In this document: in pieces, positions 1 to 12,109 of the stretch
Numbering within the stretch: position 1 is the first letter of the stretch
How the letters are laid out: each line of letters opens with the position of its first letter
Source: Centroberyx gerrardi
Taxonomy: Eukaryota; Chordata; Actinopteri; Beryciformes; Berycidae
DNA length: 64,000 bases
Assembly (NCBI RefSeq): GCF_048128805.1
Contig: NC_135997.1
Span: 19,953,815-20,017,814, forward strand
Direction: 5' to 3'
Program-made: the position numbers and the translations under genes
Notes under the pieces: model-generated
Told to the model about the DNA's origin: nothing
What the model saw: the letters and a program-made list of their open reading frames with translations, nothing else
Databases searched by the model: none

Positions 1-509
1 GATTTTGTCATGTCTGCAGAAAATTCAATAAAAAAAACTTGGCAGGCAATATAGATAAACAATATAACAATATCAATATGAAATAGTTAAAAAGTGTCTC
101 AATGTCCAAAGTGTCTGGAGTGGTGTTATCCTGTATCCTAATAAATGTGATGAGGAGGCATGGAGCAAATGGACTTCGCTCTTAGGTGTGAATGTATGTT
201 TAAAGGACCACTTTGCTGACTTTCAACCTTATCTCTATCTATCCGAATTAGGGATACAGTGTGAACAACAACAGTTTTTTTTAATGTTCTCTGTGTCTCT
301 GGGGCGCAGCTTCAAAATCTGTTGTTCTTCTGGGAACCAGTTTCGTCATTGGTTCTCGGAAGAACTACAGGTTATTTCAGCTTGGATCTCCGCCTCTGGG
401 TATCCAGGGGACGTGCTCTAGATGCTGCTCAAAAACAAAACTTCCTTGTTCTCTTCGCTTGTATTGCAAACTAACTACGTTTCCAACAGCGAAAATAGCA
501 TCCAAAAAT
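1..509. other. No recognisable gene
   Basis: AT-rich sequence leading into the P2X7-like remnant. I see no splice-flanked coding segment, RNA gene or transposon end here. The short open frames show no recognisable protein. Confidence 0.4.
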
Positions 510-1245
510 ATGAGTGCAGAGGATGTTATGGATGAGAATACTTTTTACAGTGTTTTGGCTGACTCGGATAGTCAGCCGTATTTATTCGAGCCAGAGTATA
601 CGGCCGAAGAAATGCAGCGGAGAGAGGCCGAGGCTGCGGCTGCATTAGTCGTGCAAGAGGATATGGGCAGCGGGGACCTTCCATAACCTGAGCTGCTGAG
701 AGCAAACAGCGACTGGTGGTGCCTTTGCTCAAATTACCCTCCGATGCCAACAAAAACAAATTACAAATTACCCTCCGATGCCAACAAACAAATTCTATAG
801 TATATTTTCACCAGTCTATCATATTGGCAAAAAAGTTGCCCAGTGTATCCTGTATCTGTCACCCTGACATTATTTGTTGTCTTAGCTAAGCTAACTTGCT
901 ATTACAATGACCACTGTGTTTTGTGTTTACAATAGCTGCTGACGTTACAGTACATGATCAGTACTAGTAGCTTCCTGATGAATAACCACCTTCTTTCCTG
1001 TCTTTTGCTCTCAGCAGACAATATCGTCTGTCTGCTTATCGTTTCTTTGTTGAGTGGGTGCTACAAGGGGAGAGACTTGGCAAAGGGAACCGCATCGTAT
1101 TGCCTGCTTGTGTCGTACATCGCGTCAGAGCCAAATAACCTTCCCCCAATGGTCAGTACAGAGGGCATGCTAAAGTGGACGACGCTACGGACAAGCTTTG
1201 ACCATGTGATATGCAAGTCTTTGTGGAATAATGCTGCTAAACGTC
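510..1245 (+). pseudogene. Broken P2X7-intracellular-domain-like gene (remnant)
   Basis: Seen: an ATG at 510 opens an acidic N-terminus (motif QPYLFEPEYTAEEMQRRE) that stops at a TAA at 684. The same frame continues past the stop into a Cys/Trp segment (about 690-760, DWWCLCSNYPPMPT). A second block at 1022-1245 reads YRLSAYRFFVEWVLQG, then LGKGNRIVLPACVVHRVRA, and then meets a TAA. Known: fish genomes carry many multi-copy genes with the zinc-binding cysteine domain found in the P2X7 receptor C-terminus. They share an acidic leader (FEPEYT-like), a W-C-C-MPT block and a final YR.F..W..G.LGKGNR..LP.CVV..IR block. Inference: this is a decayed copy. The stops and the missing central cysteine block between 790 and 1000 argue against function. 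A 24-bp tandem duplication lies at about 731-786. Confidence 0.6.
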
Positions 1246-1390
1246 AATGCTGCTAACAATGGACACTTTTACCTTGAAGCTTGTTGGGACTGATCTGGAC
1301 AAAGTATGATGTGCAATATGCTAAACATTTATTTGAAAATCGAATAACACGTTGTAACGTGTTGGTTTGAATAAAGTTGTTTTCTATATA

Positions 1391-2060
1391 GAGAGCCTAA
1401 GTCCCTCCCCTTCCGGTGGACCACCATGGGACCTTATTTCGGAAAAAATATGTACGGTAGTCAACGGCGAGAGACAAATAATTGTTTGATCCCGTTTGAA
1501 TTGTGCCATGAATTACGTTTGTCGTAAAACTGTTGAAGTATAAGACTGTGAAAATACGTAATTAGAAAGACTACACACCCAAAAGTCGTGCAAGTGACGT
1601 AACTTTCTCTCTCCACAAGCTAGCCGCTGAAGCTAAGTCCCTCTCAGATAGCAGTAGTATTATACACAACCTGGAAGGTAGACAGTAAGAACGGATTTAA
1701 ACTGGTTTAGGATAGTTTTAGTACAGTGGGGGCTAACGTTAACGCGATGCCTGTGTGTTTCCTATGTTTCGTTCCATGTTGGTGTTGGTGACATATATTG
1801 TGCGAGACGAGAGATGTAGTTCACTGAGCGGTTTCACACAAAACTAAACGTTACGTTAAAACGTACTGTTTTACGACAAACTGCGACTTTCTTGACTTGC
1901 AAAATTATCTTTTAAATTGACAGAACATCATATGTGTAATTCATGGCACAATTCAAACGGGATCAAACAATTATTTGTCTCTCGCCGTTGACTACCGTAC
2001 ATATTTTTTCCGAAATAAGGTCCCATGGGGGACAGCGGAAGGGGAGGGACTTAGGCTCTC
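1391..2060. mobile_element. TIR DNA transposon (non-autonomous), copy 1
   Basis: The element starts GAGAGCCTAAGTCCCTCCCC and ends with its inverted complement. It is flanked by TA (TATA on both sides). The inverted arms run well over 100 bp and share a block around ATGGGACCTTATTTCGGA. No transposase is encoded in the roughly 670 bp, so it is non-autonomous. Compared with the copy at 13739-14461, the left arm lacks about 54 bp just after 'gaattac'. I do not recognise the family. A TA target site would fit Tc1/mariner-type integration, but that is inference. Confidence 0.8.
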
Positions 2061-3899
2061 TATACTAGTCTGTACCTGGGGATGCGCGTGCCACAACTCC
2101 GCGCAGACTTGCCAAAAAGGCGCATAAACAGCATAAATGTGGGAAAATGGAAAAATCAGCTCCGTCAGTCCCTGCCTATGCCAATGCTCAACGCCCATGT
2201 GCAGTTTGAGATTGATTGGCCAACCCGTTGAGGAGCAAAATGGATGCGGACAGACGGACGGACAGAGTGTTCCTCATTCTATAGTAGGATAGGATAGTAG
2301 GATAGTAGGATATACAAACTTGAATTGTTTATGCTGTTTTTCGGTGTTCTAGTCGAACAGTGAAGTAACGTTATTTCAGACACCTTTACTTTTTGTACAC
2401 AGAGCCACTTGAAACGCCCACCTCCACGAGCTGGGCGGGTTTTGGAAGGATTTGGGGGTTGAGCGTCAGGAGCTTGCGCACAATGCATCCTTGTACATGT
2501 AGGCACTGCAATAATGGCTGTGGCGCAGAAAAACTCAGCTTTCTCTGTCAATATAGCACGCACTGAGGAATTTATTGCTTCAATTGACTACATTTACCAT
2601 CAACACTGATTGGACATCCACATAAACAGTGGCGAATAAGTCCTTTAATGTGGCATAGGGTGTGCTCACCCAACCTTCTGTGGACAAATAAAGGTAAAAA
2701 ATCTTATCTAATCAACAGCGTTACGTTATGTGTAACCAAGCGGTTCCCATGCATCGGTTCCAGAACAAACTGGAGTCAAAGGCTGCCGTACCAACAATGC
2801 AGATTTTATTTGACACTGATAAAAAGGAAATAAATAGGGCAGTACAGGGCACAATTACAGTTGTGACAATCGGGACCACAATAGATAAATAAAAATACAA
2901 AAAAAGGCATACGCTATGGGAGCACAACTGGACACTTGGGGGTTAGTGCAGGAGTGCACAAAAGGGACACTAGTTGTCACAATGAATTGTATCCAACAGC
3001 AAACCAATGACCGGCCCAGGGTCAGGGAGTCACACTACAGTCACTACACACAATTTGGTTTGGATTAATAAACTGTGTTACACCACTCAAGAGGTGGCTC
3101 GGTGCCCACACAGTGCTCGCCGCTGCGGCAGGAAACCAGGAGGGAGGGAGGGTAGAGGGCATCGCCCGGGAGCACCAATCTCCCGACCTGATATTTTGCA
3201 AACTATTTTATTTATTTATTTAAAAAAAAAAAAAAAAACTGAAAAAAGGGCACTTCTCTATAGGAGGCCAAACCACAGGTGCTCAAGCCCCCTTTGAGGT
3301 CTATCTATGCACGTGCCTGCTGGGCACTGATTTGTTCCCGGTGATCCGGCCAAGATTTCGGCGGGGGTCCCGACACTGATGCATCACGGGTGTCCGGCGA
3401 ACGCCGTTTTCAGCACTGATGGGTACCAGAGCAACCAGGGCTTGGATCGGGAGGATCAATGCGGGCCGTGGGCGCGGTGGAGAGAGGAGATGGGACGCGC
3501 TGGAACGGAGATCAGGATGTATGGACTATTATTCTGTATATTAACAGTCTACAGCGGAGTTTTTACCGGCTGGCTTGACCTGGCCCGCAGTAAGTCAAAA
3601 CAAACACAATCTATACATTTATATGATATTGCCATTATTGCCCCTGATGTGTATCCCTATATTTTTCCATTTTAACTTTTATTTAGGCTACAAGAGCTTA
3701 CATTGAACAGTTACATGCTCAACATTTAAGATCGTGCTTTAAATGAAGGCTTTTAGAATATTTAGTTCTTGTGCACAGAGCCGCCAGAGACAGCTTTCTC
3801 TTGGTTTGGTGGCAAGTGGCAGCCGCAGCAGTAAGCATAGCAGTCCTGTAGGGGGTGGAGGGGGAGCAGAGCAGCTATGGTTGGCTCAAACAAAAATGC
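2061..3899. other. Intergenic, no firm gene
   Basis: Contains an A-rich run near 3222-3238 and AT-rich low-complexity patches. A segment at about 3379-3592 (+) reads as a leader plus hydrophobic stretch (MYGLLFCILTVYSGVF) and ends at a GT-like donor (GCA|GTAAGT). I cannot match it to a family or find a following exon, so it is not called as a gene. Confidence 0.35.
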
Positions 3900-4263
3900 T
3901 CTATACCAGAGACGGTTTAGAATATACACACAAGATATTCGAGTCGCCAAGGGTTGCAGCATAGCTGTGGTCGGTGTGATTGACATGAACCAGCAGTTCC
4001 TCACATCTGCAGCAGAAGGAGCATAGCGGGTCCACCTTCATCTCTCTGATCAGCCAGCCAGATATGTATGTCAAGACTTCATCTTGGATGCAGTCTGACA
4101 CCACAGTCTCCTCAGTCATCACCTCCATCTCCTCTGTGAGTTCTTCACACTCTGTAACACACTTCATGTAACATATAAGCATGAGTTAGACCAATTTATG
4201 AATTTTTTAATGTATTGACTTCATACATTATCATAGACAGCAAGTAGGGCTAGGTGATTTTTT

Positions 4264-4330
4264 TAACCTTTATTTAACCAGGAAAGAACCATTGAGATTA
4301 AGAATGTCTTTTCCAAGAGAGACATGGAGA
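4264..4330. repeat. Fish retroposon tail-like repeat
   Basis: The segment reads like the widespread fish repeat 'CCTTTATTTAACCAGGAAAG...CATTGAGATTAAGAATGTC'. A related piece lies at about 46748-46800. The assignment rests on remembered resemblance only. Confidence 0.4.
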
Positions 4331-4460
4331 TTTGGTTAATATATCACAATATTTTCACAAAATGCATCACAATATTTGGACTCTGCCGTAAACAAATCTG
4401 TTGCATGTTGCATGTTGTTATGGGCAATAAATTGTTGTAGATCTCAGTGAGCATATTCAT

Positions 4461-4462
<2 letters not shown>

Positions 4463-4497
<35 letters not shown>

Positions 4498-4532
4498 TAG
4501 ATAGATAGATAGAGAGATAGAGAGATAGATAA
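4463..4532. repeat. (CA)n then (GATA)n microsatellite
   Basis: About 16 CA units run directly into GATA/GAGA units. It lies inside the transposase-remnant region. Confidence 0.9.
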
Positions 4533-6794
4533 GAAATTAGGGCATCACAGCAGCATTGCAAGATAAGAGATGTAAATAGATCATATAGGGAAAATAAATA
4601 AAAAGGTGAATAACAATAAGGGGGACATACTGTATATACATATATGGAAATATAAACATGGTGAGCAGCAATGTACCCAGGTGTAAACAGTGCAGTGCAG
4701 TGCAACAATAAAAACTAGAGATTATTAGAATGTACATATACATGGTGCAGGTGTCAATAATAAAATAATTTATAGTATGTATAGTATGTGTAATTGGAAT
4801 TTTGCCAGAATATACAGGTTCCTAGTGTAAATAAAATTGAGAAAGTACAGTTTATAAAGGGGTGAGCAAATGTCCACATTTATTGTCAATGCGCAGATGG
4901 CAGGCAGCCATACACAAGCGACTTTTTGTTGATACACACCTGTGAGGTAGACGATGTTGGGGGGTTCGAGTGAAGTCGGAGGTCAGGAAATGGTGTATTG
5001 CTCTGTACGGTGCTGAGCAAAAGGGTGCCATTATCAGACAGACAGTTGCTCCCGATGTTGTTTGTAAGTTTTGCAATGGAGGCACTTTTGAGCGCTGAGG
5101 CAAACTCCCTGCTTGTTGGGTTGAACCGGTGTCCACCCTTGCCATGGATCACAGAGAACAGATTCTTTGGGGGGGGGGGGGGTATACAGTATGTTAGGTT
5201 GGAAGAGATAACATATAAAATGGCTTATTAGAGGACATAAGATTACTTCTGTGGTGCCCACTATTTCTACCTTTTATTTATTTATTTATTTATTTATTTT
5301 CTTTTTACCTCAAGGCAGTCCTGATTCAGCTTGGCTGTGGTTCAGTTCTCCCAATTCTTTCCCCAGCTGCTGGACAATCAGGATGACACTGCGGATTGTG
5401 AGGATGAAGCTGTGCTGTTAAGGGGGAGTGAATCCAGGCCTGTAGTAACATATTACAGAGAAGTCAATGATCTATTGCATGAATGATTATGATGATGGCA
5501 ATGAAGACCTATTTATGTTTACTAATTTCTTATTTAGTGTCTGTGCAGTAAAGCTGGAGGAGTGGCTAATTGGGAGCACACAGGTGTTTTATTATGATCC
5601 ACAGTGTTTTCGTTAGTTTAGTTCAACGCCTAATTATTATAAAGATGAATCAGTTTTCGCTGATAATTTGTGTATTGAAATAAATGTTTAGATTTGGATT
5701 ATTTGAGATAAAAACCTGATCTTAATCATACCGTCTCAGTTGGCTGAAATGCACACTGTCACTATACAAATCTCTAGATGTTTTCAGCACTCTACCGAGG
5801 ACTGCTGCATGGAAACATTCTGACCTGCATACTTTCACTCACTCATAGCACACAATCGATGAATCTTATGTGAACGAAAGAAAATGTCAATTGTCCATTG
5901 CCTTTTTCTGACCACACCATATGTAATGTTTTCTAACCAACCTGAAGGTCCAAGATGAGATCCAGTGAAGGCTGTCCATGAGGAGGTTCATCTGTTGAGC
6001 ACTTCTTGGTCCAAGGGGCCGGCGCCATGGATTGGTATCGGAGTAGCTTCTGAGAAGTGTTTGCTAATCAATCTTGATAATCAAAATTTCACCTACATTG
6101 ACTCTCATAATCAATGCCAAAAAAAAAACAAAAAAAAAAGAAATCTATGATGATCAGTAGGCATTTCAAATGGAGTCATAATTAATACCTTGAATTCAGT
6201 ATGTCGAACAGCCTGTTCATATCCTCAAAGAAGTCCGCTGTAGCATGCGCCTCACTTGGTAGCCTTTTTAGGTCAATCATGGTCTTCATCCCTATATGAT
6301 TGTACGATTAGGGTTTAAGGGTGAAGAGATATCATTTAAAACGTAAGAATACACAGGCCTAACAATTTGATCCAACAACAATCAGATTGAATTCTGATTA
6401 CCGTATTAATGTAACACAGATGCATCATAAAAATGTTGTTCATGTTGATTCAATAAATTTCCGTACATTTTAAAAGTTCCATCAGGCTTTCTAAAATAAA
6501 ATAAAAACTAGTTGCCTACCGGCTGCCACAGTGTGACTGAAGACTTGAGTTGAACTCGCATGTTCATGAAAGGCGGCAGTGCTACATGCTTCATAGTTAT
6601 TTTTGGAGCCATGCGGACAGAGTTCTGTCTATCAATATCATAAAACATCTCCAAGTGTTTCCACTGGGCTTGTTTTTCGCTCCTATCTGTAACACAAGAC
6701 AGTAGAAGGTGATGTGATACATGTGGTTTGATACTGTTCATGTGGTTTACAGCAAGATTGGACCAGATGTAGTCCGACCCGTCAGACCCATGGA

Positions 6795-7310
6795 ACACTA
6801 TGCAAGCTAGCTCTCCACTGGGTCTGGATGTGGCACATCAACAAGTAAACAAATAGCCTCCCGGCGAAAATGGTCGTTAATAAAGTCAATTTGACTTACC
6901 ATGGTGATGTGTTGGTGTCTTACCTCCCATCCCATAATGAATTCCTGGCGCTGTAATCAATCGTGTTAAAGTGTGGGGAATAGACTATTTCTCAGTTTCT
7001 CTGTACTAGCCAACAGCTCTCCCCACTGTAAACAAGCCTTGCACGCATGGAGCTACAAGCCCCTGTGTGCACAGTTGACAGCCCGTCGCTTTGGTAACAC
7101 ACAGATAAACAGAGAAATCATCTTTTTCAATACTTTAATGTGATTACAGTGCCAGGAATTCATTATGGGATGAGAGACAACACATACGACACAGCATGGT
7201 AATTCAAATGTACTTGATTGATGACCATTTTCACCGGGAAGCTATTTGTTGACTTCTTTATGTGTTCACACCCAATGGAGAGCTAGCTTGTGTAGTATTC
7301 CATGGCTCTG
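6795..7310. repeat. Inverted duplication with about 160-bp spacer
   Basis: The arm at about 6795-6972 is the imperfect inverted complement of about 7131-7310. Shared blocks include GGAATTCATTATGGGATG, the GACCATTTTC(A/G)CCGGGA block, GAGAGCTAGCTTG and a CCATGG(G/C)TCTGA end. The spacer itself continues with weaker complementarity (TTTCTCAGTTTCTCTG against CAGAGAAATCAT). It sits between transposase blocks and could be a separate foldback element or a local head-to-head duplication. Confidence 0.7.
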
Positions 7311-9631
7311 ATGTGTCAGGCCAGACCAGATGAAATCCAACTTGTATTCTCACTAATACTAAGTGATAAGCAGGACTGGAAATGGGCTGGAACAAACATA
7401 CATATGTATGATAGCCATATTTTATTTGATAATGAAACTAACCTTCAGGCCATGTTTTTTAGGTTGTTACGAACAGACTTAACAAGATGAGGCACATCGA
7501 ATATCATCCACTGATATACAGTGTGCCACATCTGTACTGTCTGCAATGTCCAGGCTGGCTCCTAACAGCTTTAGTGTCTTTATGTTAGAAGACGATTGGT
7601 CACAGACCACAGAAATGACCTGTTGTGAGAGACACATAGTGTACATGTTAACACAACCTCCATTACATTTAAGTGAAGTATTCACACAATATGTTGTCCT
7701 CCTCTAATTGGATTTTATTCAGACTTACTGTGAAACCAATCTCGCTTAGGCGTCTCACAGCCTCTGACAGTATTTCTACTGTCTCTTCTGCAGAGAGAGT
7801 AGCTTTGGCCAGGAAGTATCCTATGGCTTGCAGTGAGCAGATGGAAGTGTATACAGTTATGTGTCCTGAACACACAATAATCATTCCATAATATCAGACC
7901 ATATGTATCTTTCCCATAATATGACCCCTTTAAGTGAACTAAACTGTATCCTGTATCTGTAGTGTTCAGTTGCTCTAAGCAGTATAGAATGAAACTAATG
8001 AACATTAACTCACTTGCTTCCACTTTGAGGCCATTCCTCGAGCCATCAGTACCATGGCTTGGTTAGCCACCTCGCCTTTAGCCATGAGTCCATCTATCCT
8101 GTCCAATGCCCGATTATAATCAAGATGTTTTTTGATCGCCATCTCATCAAAAACTAATGAAACAGCAAGCTCAGATGGCTTCATTGTTTTGGCTAGCTGT
8201 GCCATCTGGTTCAGGATAGGATCAAGGAAACCTGGCTGTAAAACAGAGGAGCAGTAGCCTGTTAGTGGAATGGATTGACATATTAAAAACATCTGAAAGG
8301 AGGTCAATGCAGTGTGGACACATTGTCATAGATTTGTAATAGCAGAACAGAAACATGGTAATAGTGCAGAAAGTCTGATATTACAATATGTTATTTAACT
8401 ATATTATGAACTGCTGACACATCACTCTAGGTCTATAATTATGTCATGATCCATGAGATTCTGAAACTACTCTTACATGGAAATGGCCCACATTGGTATT
8501 TATGAACCGTTGAAGTGTTGATGGGGATGGAAGAATAAAATGCCTCCTCAACGTCCTGTAGGTGTTCGGGCTGTGATGGAAAATCTGCACACCCAACTGT
8601 TTGATCGATGTTGGAAATTCTCTTCCTCTCTGTTTTCGGCCGCAAGTTTTCACTTGATGATATAAAAACTCTGCAGTCTCTGGAGGAAGAACTTTCAGGG
8701 CATCAGAGAGTTGTTTTTTTTGCCTCTTCAGCTTTAAGCATTGAGAGAATAAACAAAGGTTTTATTTTTAAAGAAGGGAGGGAAGTTAAGACAAAAAAAA
8801 ACATACACAAAGTAGTTACACCTCAGCTCTATTGTAAGGAATGCCTACTTTGCATTGTTCAGTCTCTTCTTGCTGGCCTTTTCTCTACGAAGCTTTGCAT
8901 TCATCTTTCTTTTTCCCTCACGCTCTCTCTTAAGTTGCTGCTCAAGCTGCAGTCTTATCTCCCTTTCCAGTTTCAGTTCTTCCTCAAGCTGTCCCTATTG
9001 TTAAGAAATGTGCATTGAAATCCACCTTACAAATCAGTATCTTAATTCTAGTGATATAAATTGTATTCTTTATTTGTAACTATCATTAAGAGTCAATCTT
9101 TTTAATTACAAATGGACTTACTTATTACAACCACCTTACCTCAACTACTACTTTCTCGTGCACTTCAACTACTTCCTCGATTACTTCTTCGGCTATTTCC
9201 TCTTCTACTCGTTTTTCTCTCGCTGCTGTTTTGTCCTCTCCTTAAAAATAACATGCCTTTAACATACTACCACTGGTGTAATGGTATGGATTGGAAGTTG
9301 TTGCATGAATTAGATGTTGCTGAAACTAAGTACAGTAGCATTCTATTGTAGCATACAGATGGCAAGTTCATATCGGTGGCACATTTTTAAAATGGCATGG
9401 GTATAATTCATTTGTTTTTCTGTGTTTGTCTTTTGTTACAGGTGCTGCCAATATTGGTCTGACCACTTCAACCCTCAGGTCCCTAAAAGATGGAGATATA
9501 GCCTGCACTCCAACTAATCTACTGATGTTATTAGCTCAAGGGCTCTACAATCCATTTGTATCATGAGATGTGCAAAACTTCATAGGAAAAGAGAAAATAG
9601 TAGCTAATTCTTAAAAGGCCAAAAATCATCA

Positions 9632-10181
9632 ACATAGTCTATGAAAAGACCAAAACCTACAATGCATTTCTCCTACTTACAAGTATGGTCCATCTAGCCA
9701 ACACCAGATTATAGCTCATATCCAGAAGTCATAGAACTCCGTTGTTGTCAAAAAAGAAGGATTAAAACAAGTCACAGAGATGCACTGTTGCTTTGGTCAG
9801 CATAATTCATCGTTGGGATGAACATGGGTATTTTTTACATTCCAGTACTTTTTCCTGGACTTGAGTGTAATGTGCAATGCGGATGCTCGGGGACTACGCT
9901 GTTCTGTTTACTACTGTACATTGATAGATCGATAGATCGATAGAGCTTGTTGCCTTTTGAAGTACATTTTGTAATAACTACAATACCCCTGTTTTTCATA
10001 TAATACTTTGTGATATTTAAAGCTGGAAATATGTGTTTGCGAGCTGTATTTAATGATTTCAGCATACAATGGGAATGTATGGCTTCCTGGTTGAGAGCTC
10101 CTAAGGGTAGGAGAGAGCAGGAAGAGTATTTAGAGTAGAAGAAATGCATTGTAGGTTTTGGTCTTTTCGGAGGCTATGTTG
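9632..10181. mobile_element. Foldback/MITE-like element
   Basis: About 9632-9675 and about 10136-10181 are inverted copies sharing GAAAAGACCAAAACCTACAA and TGCATTTCT. The roughly 460 bp between them shows no transposase. No clear target duplication was found, so the exact ends are uncertain. Confidence 0.5.
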
Positions 10182-10309
10182 ACAATAAGAAAAAAAAATG
10201 AAATTACACTGGTCTCATCATTCCATTTAAAGAATCCATACTTGAAAGGATAACAATTGGTATGCAAATGTTTAACTGTCACCTGTTTTTGTGCTGTTCA
10301 ACTATAGGG

Positions 10310-10425
10310 AGGGGCAATAACTACCAATGTTATTGATTCTACGTAGCACACGTCTACCACCAGTTGATGGAGGGGGATTAGGGCAGTTGATTATTGTTGG
10401 TGTAGCATTGTCCGTCAGACATTTT
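10310..10425 (-). pseudogene. Exon-like THAP-type fragment
   Basis: On the - strand an acceptor-like CAG precedes codons reading QRKCLTDNATPTIINCPNPP, followed by GGRRVLRRIN. A leucine-x-x-x-A-x-PTI core followed by basic residues resembles the end of THAP zinc-finger domains (AVPTIF box). P-like transposases carry a THAP domain at the N-terminus, and this block lies upstream of the transposase remnant on the same strand, so it may be its missing 5' part. The THAP C2CH cysteines were not found. Confidence 0.35.
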
Positions 10426-10429
10426 CTCT

Positions 10430-12100
10430 GTTGCTGCAAAATATATTCTCATTAGGACCTCTTGTCTTCATACTAACAATTCTTCATTGCGCTATTCCCT
10501 TCCCCTCAAGGATGATTGTAGGATATGGTGATTTAGGTGTGAATTGTGGAATTCATGGAAAATTAGTAAATTAAAAGACTATGTATAGCTGTACCATTTG
10601 GACAATCATGCCTCACAAACTCCATAACCCCCTTTTCTGAGGGCATCTTGAGACAGGTGGATGGACAGGTCTGCTCTTCTGATGTTCACAAGCCATCTCT
10701 TTCTCCTAAGTAGTTAGATAAGATGGTATAGTAAGGAGAAGTTTTAGTCTTTCCTAATGTCTCTGGTCTTACTTTGCTCATCACCTGTGTGCATGTGTAT
10801 TTTTTCATCATTAAAGAAAATAAATGCTTTACATGTTTGAAACTGAAATAAGTGCACTTTTTATTGACAAAATGCTTAAGACACCTCATAAGCTGCCCCC
10901 CTACTTGACCACTCCAAATATCCAGCAATGCCTATAGCTAAAGATCATAGTCCAGCTTTCTTCTTAATGTCCCCAGAATCAGAGCTGTTTCTGCCCATTT
11001 GATTACTTTGCACCCTGGTCCTGGAACAGTCTTCAGTCAAAGCTCCAGCTTGACCACTTTGTTCCTTAAAATCAGTTCACAGTTATTATTCAGTCTTATG
11101 CAAGATGTGTGCTCCTGTTTCTGATCCAGATTATGACTTAGGACAAAGATGCTCTCTACACACAAGATGACGCATTACAAGCTGCGGCAATGGTATGAAA
11201 TGGTATATACTTCCTGTCTCCTAAGTGGGCGTGGTCGCCTCTCCCCCCCATCCCCCCACCTCGTTTGGAAATGTGAACGTCATGTGGATGGATGAAAGCA
11301 GATTGGGTTGTGCGTCGTATGATGTTATCGGTAGTTTTAACTTTTAATTCATGGTTTCACGTATAAGTCCCTTTAAATTTCTGTTTATCCAGTTGGAAAG
11401 CGACGTCGGCAGCACTGCAGTGAAACCAGACCGACGGGATATATGATGATGTTGCCAGATTTTTTTTTTTTTAGTGTCAGAATGTTTGGAAGATATGTGG
11501 CTTGTGAAAAATGGGTCCAATATTTACTTCGGTGACTATGGGGCGAAAGAATCGGTCATATTCTGTGCTCACGTTCACTTCTCCCATTGGAGTGAATAGA
11601 CTCAGGACCTGCCGCTAGTCTCTTAAAGGGGCGGGGCAGTGGCGAAACCCACGTGACACAGATACAGGAAATGACTCACAGTTGCGCCGTCTCGCTTCTA
11701 AACCGTCTCTGGCTCAAACTCCACCAGGATTTCAAAAGCAAACTAAATGCGCGATTTGAGTGGCTGGCTTGGATCTAGCATCGCGAGACTGTGGTTGATT
11801 GCGTCTCTCCCGCTTGAATTCAAACAGTGGCCTTACAGCTACACTGACGGCAACAGCGTCCTTCTCAGGTGAGTGACATGACATTTTTGGCTGGACCGCA
11901 ACAGCGGGGCCAGCCCTATAAACGCTGTCACTGACTGACTGACTGACTGACTGAGTGATGAAGTTACACCATTGGTCGGCTGTGGCACGTGGCACACCCA
12001 TACACGGTCCAGCCATATACTAGGTTTTGACCTAGTCTTGTTATATTGTTCCAACAATTAACATATTTCACCTGTGACCATGCACCCACCTCTAACTTGC
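10430..12100. other. Intergenic, unresolved
   Basis: Nothing firm was found. It contains a C-rich patch (about 11245-11260), a short poly(T) (11460-11472) and (GACT)n at about 11934-11955. The fragmented open frames on both strands are unrecognised. Confidence 0.35.
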
Positions 12101-12109
12101 GTTCCCATA

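Larger units (their letters stand above)
3900..9240 (-). pseudogene. P-element/THAP9-like transposase, multi-exon remnant
   Basis: Reading the - strand from 9240 downward, exon-like blocks with GT-AG borders appear. 9240-9140 is a Glu/Val-rich coil and 8994-8849 is a coiled coil (QLEEELKLEREIRLQLEQQL). 8731-8477 has LYHQVK, then TYRTLRRHFILPSPSTLQRF. 8235-8014 has PGFLDPILNQ, SLVFDEMAIKKHLDYN and MARGMASKWKQ. 7860-7729 has IGYFLAKATLSAEETVEIL. 7620-7450 has VISVVCDQSSSN and, in another frame, IFDVPHLVKSVRNNL. 6686-6520 has QWKHLEMFYDIDRQN. 6292-6189 has ATADFFEDMNRLFDILNS. 5152-4890 has FNPTSREFASALKSA. 4130-3990 has YISGWLIREMK with a CSFCCRCEELL cysteine cluster. Known: this order (coil, LP.P.STL, V..DEM.IK, VCDQ...N, FD.PHL.KS.RNN, C-terminal YI.G...R) is that of P-element transposases and vertebrate THAP9. 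Phase does not match across some junctions (8849/8731, 8014/7860) and a frameshift lies inside the 7.5-kb block, so it is probably dead. Confidence 0.75.
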
